Source: Saprospiraceae bacterium (GTDB taxonomy: Bacteria; Bacteroidota; Bacteroidia; Chitinophagales; Saprospiraceae). Taken from it: a DNA stretch of 6,593 nucleotides. Where the stretch lies: positions 1 through 6,593 of the forward strand of contig JAHDII010000189.1 of NCBI GenBank assembly GCA_020630895.1. Reading direction: 5' to 3'. The position numbers were made by a program, and so were the translations under genes. The notes beneath the pieces were generated by a model. It saw nothing but the letters and a program-made list of their open reading frames with translations. It was not told where the DNA came from and searched no databases. This document shows, piece after piece, positions 1-6,496 of this stretch. The stretch's first letter is position 1. Each line of letters starts with the position of its first letter.

Positions 1-22
1 ATTATTAATTATTTTTTTTATT

Positions 23-40
23 TTATTAATTAATTAATAA
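23..40. repeat. A/T-only perfect palindrome directly upstream of rpoC
   Basis: The 18 bases TTATTAATTAATTAATAA are a perfect palindrome ending 2 nt before the rpoC ATG. The whole leader (1-42) has only one non-A/T base. No Shine-Dalgarno sequence is present. In RNA the palindrome could form only a weak 7-bp A-U hairpin with a UUAA loop, so an unstructured A/U-rich initiation region, as is common in Bacteroidota, is the simplest reading. A protein-binding role is possible but unsupported. Given the base composition, chance TTAA repetition is a real alternative. Confidence 0.4.
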
Positions 41-42
41 CT

Positions 43-3000
43 ATGCCGTTTAAAAAGCAGATTAACAATAGGGTAGATTCAAATTTTGACAATATTACAA
101 TTGGTTTGGCTTCGCCAGATCAAATATTGGAAAGATCTTATGGAGAAGTCCTTAAACCCGAAACAATTAATTACCGTTCTTATAAACCAGAAAGAGACGG
201 TCTTTTCTGTGAAAGAATATTTGGTCCTGTAAAGGATTATGAATGTTATTGTGGAAAATATAAACGTATTCGTTATAAAGGAATCGTTTGTGATAGATGT
301 GGTGTTGAAGTAACAGAAAAAAAAGTACGCCGTGAGCGTATGGGACATATCAAATTAGTAGTACCTGTAGTACACATTTGGTATTTCAAATCTTTACCTA
401 ATAAAATTGGTTATTTATTAGGTCTTTCTTCTAAAAAATTGGAAACAATCATTTATTATGAAAGATATGTAGTTATCCAACCAGGAGTAATTGGTGTTCC
501 AGAAACTAAATCTAAAAGAAAAAGTGCTAAGAATAAGGATATTCCAAATGGGGCTACAAAAATGGATCTTCTTACAGAAGAAGAATACCTTGAAATTTTA
601 GATAAATTACCAGCAGACAATCAGCTTAAAGAAAATAGCGATCCAGATAAATTTATTGCTAAAATGGGAGCTGAGGCAGTAAGAGATTTATTAGAAAGAT
701 TAGAATTAGATACTCTTTCTTATGACTTACGCCATCAAGCGGCTAACGAAACATCTCAACAACGTAAATCTGAAGCATTAAAACGTCTTAGAGTTGTTGA
801 AGCATTTAGAGATGGTTTATCAAGAGTTGAAAATCGCCCAGAATGGATGATTATTCAATACTTGCCTGTTGTACCACCAGAATTACGTCCATTAGTTCCA
901 TTAGATGGAGGACGTTTTGCAAGTTCAGATTTGAATGATTTATATCGTAGAGTAATTATTCGTAATAATCGTCTAAAACGTTTATTAGAAATCAAAGCAC
1001 CTGAAGTAATTCTTCGTAATGAAAAAAGGATGCTTCAAGAATCTGTAGATTCTCTATTTGATAACTCTCGTAAATCAAATGCTGTAAAGGCAGAAGGAGG
1101 ACGTTCTCTTAAATCTTTAAGTGATGTTTTAAAAGGAAAACAAGGACGATTCCGTCAAAATCTATTAGGAAAACGTGTTGATTATTCAGGACGTTCTGTA
1201 ATTGTAGTAGGACCTACTTTAAAATTACATGAATGTGGTTTGCCTAAAGGAATGGCAGCAGAATTATTTAAACCTTTTGTGATTAGAAAACTAATAGAAA
1301 GAGGTATAGTAAAAACTGTAAAGTCAGCTAAAAAATTAGTAGATAGAAAAGATCCCGTAATTTGGGAAATTTTAGAAAATATAATGAAAGGACATCCGAT
1401 TCTTTTAAATCGGGCTCCTACATTACACCGTTTATCTATACAATCTTTTCAACCACGATTGATTGAAGGAAAAGCGATTCAATTGCATCCTTTAGTTTGT
1501 GGAGCATTTAATGCGGATTTCGATGGTGACCAAATGGCGGTTCATGTACCTTTAGGACATGCTGCAATTTTGGAAGCTCAAGTATTAATGCTTTCTGCTC
1601 ATAATATGTTGAATCCACAAGATGGTTCTCCTATTACTCTTCCTTCTCAGGATATGGTTTTAGGATTATATTATATTACTAAAGAACGTCGTTCAACAGA
1701 TGAAATTAAAGTAAGAGGAGAAGGTCGCAAATTCTATGGTCCAGAAGAAGTAATTATAGCTTATAATGAAGGACAAATAGAGTTGAATACAGTAATTAAT
1801 GTAAAAGTACCTGTAGAAGATGAAGAAGGAAATTTAGTGAATAGATTAACTGAAACTACAGTAGGAAGAGTTATATTCAATCAGTCTGTTCCTAAAATGG
1901 TACCCTTTGTGAATGATGTTTTAGGAAAAAAACAACTTCGTAAAGTTATCAGTGGAATATTAGAAAGAACGAATACAGAAGTTACAGCCAAATTCTTAGA
2001 TAGTATTAAAGATTTAGGATTTTATTGGGCTTATAAAGGTGGTTTATCTTTTAACTTAGGAGATTTAATTACTCCTACACAAAAGATTTCATCTATTGAA
2101 ACAGCTCAAGAAAAAGTAGATGAAGTTGTCGATAACTATAATATGGGATTCATTACAAATAATGAACGTTATAACCAAATTATAGATATATGGACGATTG
2201 CCGATACGAGAATTACTAATAATTTAATGAAAGAAATGACCGAACATAAACAAGGGTTTAATTCGGTATATATGATGTTAGACTCAGGGGCTCGTGGTTC
2301 TAAAGCACAAATTAAACAGTTGTGTGGTATGAGGGGCTTAATGGCAAAACCTCGTAAATCAGGTGATACAGGAGGAGCTATTATTGAAAACCCTATCCTT
2401 TCTAATTTCGTAGATGGTCTTTCAGTATTAGAATATTTCTTATCTACACACGGTGCTCGTAAAGGTTTAGCAGATACGGCTTTAAAAACAGCCGATGCAG
2501 GTTATTTAACACGTCGTTTAGTAGATGTATCTCAAGATGTTATCATCATGGAAGATGATTGTGAAACATTAAGAGGTTTAGAAACTACTGCATTAAAAGA
2601 CAATGAACAAGTAGTAGAAACATTATCTTCTCGTATAGCAGGTCGTTATGCTTTAGAAGATGTTGTACATCCTGTAACAGATGAACTTATTTTATCTGCG
2701 GGAGATTATATTACTCAAAATTTAGCAGATTATATTGAAGATGAAGGTATAGAAACAGTATATATTCGTTCGGTATTAACTTGTTCTATAGAAAGAGGAG
2801 TATGTGCTAAGTGTTATGGTAAAAACTTAGCTACAGGACGATTAGGAGAAGAAGGAGATGCTGTTGGAATTATTGCTGCTCAATCTATTGGTGAACCAGG
2901 TACACAGTTGACACTTCGTACATTCCACATTGGTGGTATCGCGACTCGTACAACAACAGATTCTGAATTAGCTTCTAAATTTGATGGAGTTATTTCTTTT

Positions 3001-4404
3001 GATGGTTTAAAAATAACCACTCATATTGATAAAGATGGGAAGGAATCTAATGTAGTACTATCTCGTTCAGCAGAATATAGAATATCAGACAAGAAAACAG
3101 GGAAATTATTTACTTCAAATTATATTCCTTATGGTTCTAATCTTTTAGTGAATCCTGAAGGTCAAGAACTAAATAAAGGAGATGTTATTTGTAATTGGGA
3201 TCCATTTAATAATGTAATCATTTCTGAATTTTCAGGAATTGTTCAATTTGAAAATATTCAAGAAGGGGTTACATTTAGAGTAGAACAAGATAGTACTACA
3301 GGACACCAAGAAAAAGTAATTATTGAAACTAAGAAAAAACGTCAAATTCCTACAGTACATATAGTTTCTCCAGAAGGAGATATATTAAAATCTTATAACT
3401 TACCTGTAGGAGCATATTTAGATGTTGAAGAAGGAATTGATATTAGTAGTGGTTCTAAAATTGTTAAGATTCCTCGTAAATTGAGTCAAGTACAAGATAT
3501 TACGGGTGGTTTACCTCGTGTAACAGAATTATTTGAAGCGCGTAATCCTTCTAATCCAGCAGTTGTTTCTGAAATTGATGGTATTGTTAATTTTGGTAAA
3601 ATAAAAAGAGGAAATAGAGAGATTATTGTTGAAGCTAGAGACGGTTCTCAACGTCGTAAATATTTAGTAGGCTTATCAAAACATATTTTAGTCCAAGATG
3701 GCGATTTTGTTCGTGCAGGTATACGTTTATCTGATGGTTCAATTTCCCCTAGAGATATTTTAAATATCAAAGGACCACATGCTGTTCAACAGTACCTTGT
3801 TAATGGAGTACAAGAAGTATATCGTTCTCAAGGGATTACTATTAATAATAAGCATATTGAAGTTATCGTACGACAAATGATGCGTCGTGTTCAAATTGAA
3901 GATCCAGGTGATACTACATTCTTAGAAGGAGAAGCTGTAGAAAAATATGATTTCTTAAAAGAGAATGATTGGATATTTGATAAGAAGATCATTACTGATG
4001 AGAATGATTCTACGAATCTTAAAAAAGGACAAATTGTTACTTTACGCCAATTAAGAGAAGAAAATTCTTATTTGAAACGTAATGATAAAAAGATTGTTCA
4101 ATTTAGAGATGCAAGAACAGCAACATCTAGTTCTTTGCTTCAAGGAATTACAAAAGCATCATTAGGAACTCAAAGTTGGATATCAGCTGCATCTTTCCAA
4201 GAAACTACCAAGGTAATTTCTACAGCTGCGATAGCTGCAAAACAAGATGGTTTATTAGGATTAAAAGAAAATGTAATTGTAGGAAAACTAATTCCAGCAG
4301 GAACAGGAAATCATAAATATCGTAACTTAGTGGTAACTCATGAAGAAGAATATTCTCCTCAAAAAGAAGAAGAAAATTCTTACGATGATATGATGATGGG
4401 ATAA
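43..4404 (+). CDS. rpoC: DNA-directed RNA polymerase subunit beta-prime
   Basis: This is the catalytic largest subunit of bacterial RNA polymerase, complete at 1453 residues (E. coli 1407). It forms the active-site cleft with RpoB and contacts sigma and omega. Visible landmarks, in order, are: zinc-binding domain Cys68, Cys70, Cys83 and Cys86; clamp coiled coil for sigma binding, about 294-342; switch region with GRFRQNLLGKRVDYSGRS, about 368-385; Mg-binding NADFDGDQM at 490-498 (Asp492, Asp494, Asp496); bridge helix about 793-830 (Thr812 and Thr816 match E. coli T786 and T790); second zinc site Cys840, Cys914, Cys921 and Cys924; and trigger loop around Gln955, Leu958, Arg959 and His962. An SI3-type insertion of about 180 residues follows, before DITGGLPRV at 1152. 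From the second zinc site to the trigger loop the numbering runs a constant 26 ahead of E. coli. The start ATG fits the family N-terminus (MPFKK...ITIGLASPDQILERS) and has no Shine-Dalgarno sequence. A small basic insertion lies at about 151-173. The C-terminal tail is acidic and ends MMMG. rpoB is expected just upstream, outside the window. No frameshift or missing catalytic residue is seen. Confidence 0.99.
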   Translation: MPFKKQINNRVDSNFDNITIGLASPDQILERSYGEVLKPETINYRSYKPERDGLFCERIFGPVKDYECYCGKYKRIRYKGIVCDRCGVEVTEKKVRRERMGHIKLVVPVVHIWYFKSLPNKIGYLLGLSSKKLETIIYYERYVVIQPGVIGVPETKSKRKSAKNKDIPNGATKMDLLTEEEYLEILDKLPADNQLKENSDPDKFIAKMGAEAVRDLLERLELDTLSYDLRHQAANETSQQRKSEALKRLRVVEAFRDGLSRVENRPEWMIIQYLPVVPPELRPLVPLDGGRFASSDLNDLYRRVIIRNNRLKRLLEIKAPEVILRNEKRMLQESVDSLFDNSRKSNAVKAEGGRSLKSLSDVLKGKQGRFRQNLLGKRVDYSGRSVIVVGPTLKLHECGLPKGMAAELFKPFVIRKLIERGIVKTVKSAKKLVDRKDPVIWEILENIMKGHPILLNRAPTLHRLSIQSFQPRLIEGKAIQLHPLVCGAFNADFDGDQMAVHVPLGHAAILEAQVLMLSAHNMLNPQDGSPITLPSQDMVLGLYYITKERRSTDEIKVRGEGRKFYGPEEVIIAYNEGQIELNTVINVKVPVEDEEGNLVNRLTETTVGRVIFNQSVPKMVPFVNDVLGKKQLRKVISGILERTNTEVTAKFLDSIKDLGFYWAYKGGLSFNLGDLITPTQKISSIETAQEKVDEVVDNYNMGFITNNERYNQIIDIWTIADTRITNNLMKEMTEHKQGFNSVYMMLDSGARGSKAQIKQLCGMRGLMAKPRKSGDTGGAIIENPILSNFVDGLSVLEYFLSTHGARKGLADTALKTADAGYLTRRLVDVSQDVIIMEDDCETLRGLETTALKDNEQVVETLSSRIAGRYALEDVVHPVTDELILSAGDYITQNLADYIEDEGIETVYIRSVLTCSIERGVCAKCYGKNLATGRLGEEGDAVGIIAAQSIGEPGTQLTLRTFHIGGIATRTTTDSELASKFDGVISFDGLKITTHIDKDGKESNVVLSRSAEYRISDKKTGKLFTSNYIPYGSNLLVNPEGQELNKGDVICNWDPFNNVIISEFSGIVQFENIQEGVTFRVEQDSTTGHQEKVIIETKKKRQIPTVHIVSPEGDILKSYNLPVGAYLDVEEGIDISSGSKIVKIPRKLSQVQDITGGLPRVTELFEARNPSNPAVVSEIDGIVNFGKIKRGNREIIVEARDGSQRRKYLVGLSKHILVQDGDFVRAGIRLSDGSISPRDILNIKGPHAVQQYLVNGVQEVYRSQGITINNKHIEVIVRQMMRRVQIEDPGDTTFLEGEAVEKYDFLKENDWIFDKKIITDENDSTNLKKGQIVTLRQLREENSYLKRNDKKIVQFRDARTATSSSLLQGITKASLGTQSWISAASFQETTKVISTAAIAAKQDGLLGLKENVIVGKLIPAGTGNHKYRNLVVTHEEEYSPQKEEENSYDDMMMG

Positions 4405-4423
4405 ACCAATGATTGATAAATAA

Positions 4424-4461
4424 AATAAAGGGGCAACTTTAATAGGAGTTGTCCCTTTATT
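4424..4461 (+). terminator. Hairpin terminator after rpoC
   Basis: Left arm 4424-4438 pairs with right arm 4447-4461 to give a 15-bp stem with one G-U wobble (AAAGGGGCAACT against AGTTGTCCCTTT at the core) and an 8-nt loop. The stem begins 19 nt after the rpoC stop codon. The GC-rich centre stands out in this AT-rich setting. The plus-strand tail (CATTTTG) is a short U-run rather than a long one. The A-rich stretch before the left arm gives a fair U-rich tail on the minus strand, so the element could work in both directions. It most likely ends the rpoB-rpoC transcript and limits read-through into ccmB. Efficiency cannot be judged from sequence. Confidence 0.8.
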
Positions 4462-4485
4462 CATTTTGAGTGATACTTTTATAGG

Positions 4486-5145
4486 ATGAATAAGCATATT
4501 AAACAAATATCTATACTAATTGCTAAAGAATTTTTGTTAGAATGGCGCAGCAAATATGCTATTGGAGGTATCATATTATATGTACTATCTACTATTTTTA
4601 TTGTGTATAATGGATTTATTAGAGTAAGCCCACAAACTTGGAATCCTCTTTTTTGGATTATCGTTCTTTTTACATCTATTAATGCGATTACAAAAAGTTT
4701 TGTAAGAGAAAATGGACAAAGACAACTATACTATTATACCATTACAAATCCAGTAGCAGTTATTTTTTCTAAAATAATTTATAATAGTGTTTTATTAATA
4801 GGATTAAACCTTTTAACTTATACTATTTTTGGAATAGTCACAGGAGATCCTGTAAAAGATAAAACTCTATTTTTTATAGCCATATTATTAGGAAGTATAG
4901 GAATGGCAGTAACCTTTACTTTTATTTCAGCAATAGCTAATAAAGCAAATAATTCTGCTACATTAATGGCAATATTAAGTTTTCCTGTAATTTTGCCAAT
5001 ACTAATATCTGTAATTAAAATTTCTGCTAGTGCTGTACTAATTACAGATACATCAGTAAATCAAGATATTTTAACTTTATTAGCTATTATTACTATTTTG
5101 ATGGCACTAGCTTATGTTTTATTTCCTTTTTTGTGGAAAGATTAA
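4486..5145 (+). CDS. ccmB: Heme exporter / cytochrome c maturation protein CcmB
   Basis: This is the membrane subunit of the CcmAB ABC complex in System I cytochrome c maturation. With the ATPase CcmA it drives release of heme-loaded CcmE from CcmC. The protein is 219 residues, the usual length (E. coli CcmB about 220). It starts with an amphipathic cytoplasmic segment containing KEFLLEWRSKYA (residues 14-25). Six hydrophobic segments follow, at about 23-42, 55-70, 92-117, 127-150, 157-180 and 195-215. The stretches QRQLYYYT (78-85), NNSATLMAILSFPVILP (155-171) and the ending FPFLWK are the pattern I recognise from Bacteroidota CcmB. The ATG is the first in frame; AGG lies directly against it, too close to be a Shine-Dalgarno site. 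The gene ends 12 nt before ccmC, so they are probably cotranscribed. CcmA, the partner ATPase, is not in the window and must be encoded elsewhere. The only realistic alternative is another CcmB-like ABC permease, which the ccmC neighbour argues against. Confidence 0.93.
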   Translation: MNKHIKQISILIAKEFLLEWRSKYAIGGIILYVLSTIFIVYNGFIRVSPQTWNPLFWIIVLFTSINAITKSFVRENGQRQLYYYTITNPVAVIFSKIIYNSVLLIGLNLLTYTIFGIVTGDPVKDKTLFFIAILLGSIGMAVTFTFISAIANKANNSATLMAILSFPVILPILISVIKISASAVLITDTSVNQDILTLLAIITILMALAYVLFPFLWKD

Positions 5146-5157
5146 ATATAAAACAAC

Positions 5158-6414
5158 ATGAATTTATCAAAAAATTGGTGGAAAATCCTTTCAGTCCTTT
5201 TATTGCTATATACATTTTTAGCAGGATTATTAATTCCTTTAAAACCAGGTATTCTATACATTACACCAGATGATACTCAAGCAGGAGAAGAAGTCAATTT
5301 ATATGTAAAAGGATATAATACTCATTATTTAGATGCAAAAAATATTTCTGCTATTCTGAGGTTGGATTCGACTTATCTTATTCAAGCAAAGAAAATTACT
5401 CCTATCTCTCAAACAGAAATAAATCTTCTTTTTAGCATTCCTAAATATTTAAAAACAGGAGAACAATTTATAGAAGCCTCTTTATTTATTGATAATGAAA
5501 TTGATGGATATTCTTTATTGCCAGGTGCGTTACAAATTACTCAAAAAGAAATCAATCTAGCTAAAGCAGATTCTCTATATACAGATATTGTTCTTGAAAA
5601 AATGAATGTCAAAGAAGGCTTGACATTTCCTTATAGAAATATTTTATACGAAACGATTAGAAATTTATTTTTTCATGTTCCACTTTGGTTTGGGATGATT
5701 ATTATTTTTTATGCAGCTAGTATATTTAGTTGTAGATATTTATATCAACCGACTGATAAATATAAGAGTAAATTTAGAGCAGGAACATTAGTCTCTTTTA
5801 TAATATTAATCGCTTCTTTTTTTGTGATACCCAAATCAATGGCTAGTTTAGGGATAATCATTAAAAGTATTGCTGGAGTGGGTTTAATGGTAGGAGTAAC
5901 AGGTTGGTTCATTACCCTTAAAACAGTTACTAATAGAGAACATGAAGATTTTAAAACCTTAGCATTAACTCAAGTAGGAATATTATTTGGAATATTAGGA
6001 TTAATTACAGGAGCTGTATGGGCAAAATGGACATGGGGCGAATGGTGGAGTTTTGATGTAAAACAGAATATGTCTGCTATTGCTATGCTCATTTATTTGG
6101 CCTATTTAGTACTTCGTTCTTCCTTCGATGATTATGAAACTCAAGCACGAATTTCATCAGTATATAATATATTTGCATTTGCTACTTTAATTCCTCTATT
6201 ATTTGTTTTTCCAAGGCTATACGATTCTTTACATCCAGGAAATGGAGGAAATCCAGGCTTAGGTGGAGAGGATTTAGATAATACCATGAGGATGGTTTTT
6301 TATCCTGCAATTATAGGATGGACTTTATTAGGAGTTTGGTTGGCAGATTTAGTATTTAGATATAAAAAAATCCAACAAAAATATTTAGAAAAAGAAGAAG
6401 AATTTTATGATTAA
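5158..6414 (+). CDS. ccmC: Enlarged CcmC/CcsA-type heme-handling protein with inserted domains
   Basis: This inner-membrane heme-handling protein of System I presents heme to the chaperone CcmE on the periplasmic side. The core is clear: WTWGEWWSFD (291-300) is the WWD motif that follows a transmembrane helix; His173 in FFHVPLWFG and His359 in DSLHPGNGG match the two heme-ligand histidines of CcmC; FYPAIIGW starts the last helix. Suggested segments are TM1 9-28, TM2 174-193, extra helices 208-224 and 236-254, then 269-287, 303-320, 332-351 and 380-400. The tail is charged (KKIQQKYLEKEEEF). At 418 residues it is well above the roughly 220-250 I expect. The excess lies in a soluble region (about 29-160) after TM1 and in the extra helix pair (about 200-265). 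The soluble region starts LKPGILYITP...AGEEVNLYVKGY, suggestive of an IPT/TIG-like beta-sandwich. The ATG is supported by the conserved NWWKIL N-terminus; it has no Shine-Dalgarno site and lies 12 nt after ccmB. The CcmB neighbour and histidine positions favour CcmC over System II CcsA, although databases often label such proteins CcsA. Confidence 0.9.
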   Translation: MNLSKNWWKILSVLLLLYTFLAGLLIPLKPGILYITPDDTQAGEEVNLYVKGYNTHYLDAKNISAILRLDSTYLIQAKKITPISQTEINLLFSIPKYLKTGEQFIEASLFIDNEIDGYSLLPGALQITQKEINLAKADSLYTDIVLEKMNVKEGLTFPYRNILYETIRNLFFHVPLWFGMIIIFYAASIFSCRYLYQPTDKYKSKFRAGTLVSFIILIASFFVIPKSMASLGIIIKSIAGVGLMVGVTGWFITLKTVTNREHEDFKTLALTQVGILFGILGLITGAVWAKWTWGEWWSFDVKQNMSAIAMLIYLAYLVLRSSFDDYETQARISSVYNIFAFATLIPLLFVFPRLYDSLHPGNGGNPGLGGEDLDNTMRMVFYPAIIGWTLLGVWLADLVFRYKKIQQKYLEKEEEFYD

Positions 6415-6430
6415 ATAGAATATAAATAGG

Positions 6431-6460
6431 TATTTATACTCATAAATAAATTTTTTTTTT
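6431..6460 (+). terminator. Weak A/T hairpin with T10 tract after ccmC
   Basis: TATTTAT (6431-6437) and ATAAATA (6442-6448) are perfect inverted repeats around the loop ACTC. Two bases later comes a run of ten T (6451-6460). The arrangement, 16 nt after the ccmC stop, is that of an intrinsic terminator, but the 7-bp stem has no G-C pair and would be unstable. Termination at the end of the ccmB-ccmC unit is plausible. Chance structure in A/T-rich DNA is the alternative. Confidence 0.4.
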
Positions 6461-6472
6461 GAAAAATTGAAA

Positions 6473-6496
6473 AAAACTAACGAAATCGTTTGTTTT
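6473..6496 (-). terminator. Hairpin facing the minus strand, possible convergent terminator
   Basis: AAAAC-T-AACG-AAAT-CGTT-T-GTTTT forms a 9-bp stem with one internal mismatch and a 4-nt loop. Read on the minus strand it is followed by more T (GTTTTTTT in all), the layout of an intrinsic terminator. It lies directly after the stop codon of a minus-strand frame that is open to the window edge. On the plus strand the tail is TTTTATTG, less convincing. Only three G-C pairs support the stem. It may instead be a binding palindrome. Confidence 0.4.

Noticed and set aside
79..348. 89-residue minus-strand open frame inside rpoC
   Set aside because: It lies wholly antisense to the conserved RpoC N-terminus including the zinc-binding cysteines. 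Its Phe/Ile/Thr-rich translation is the usual shadow of a Lys/Glu-rich coding strand.
4413..4443. Sigma70-like TTGATA (4413-4418) with TTTAAT (4438-4443) as a ccmB promoter
   Set aside because: The 19-nt spacer is long, the second box lies at the end of the left arm and in the loop of the terminator, and this consensus is not the one used by the Bacteroidota housekeeping sigma factor.
4483..4485. AGG before the ccmB ATG as a Shine-Dalgarno site
   Set aside because: It touches the start codon, so spacing is wrong, and neighbouring genes show no Shine-Dalgarno use.
6405..6416. ATG overlapping the ccmC end as a start for ccmD
   Set aside because: The frame reads only three codons before TAG.
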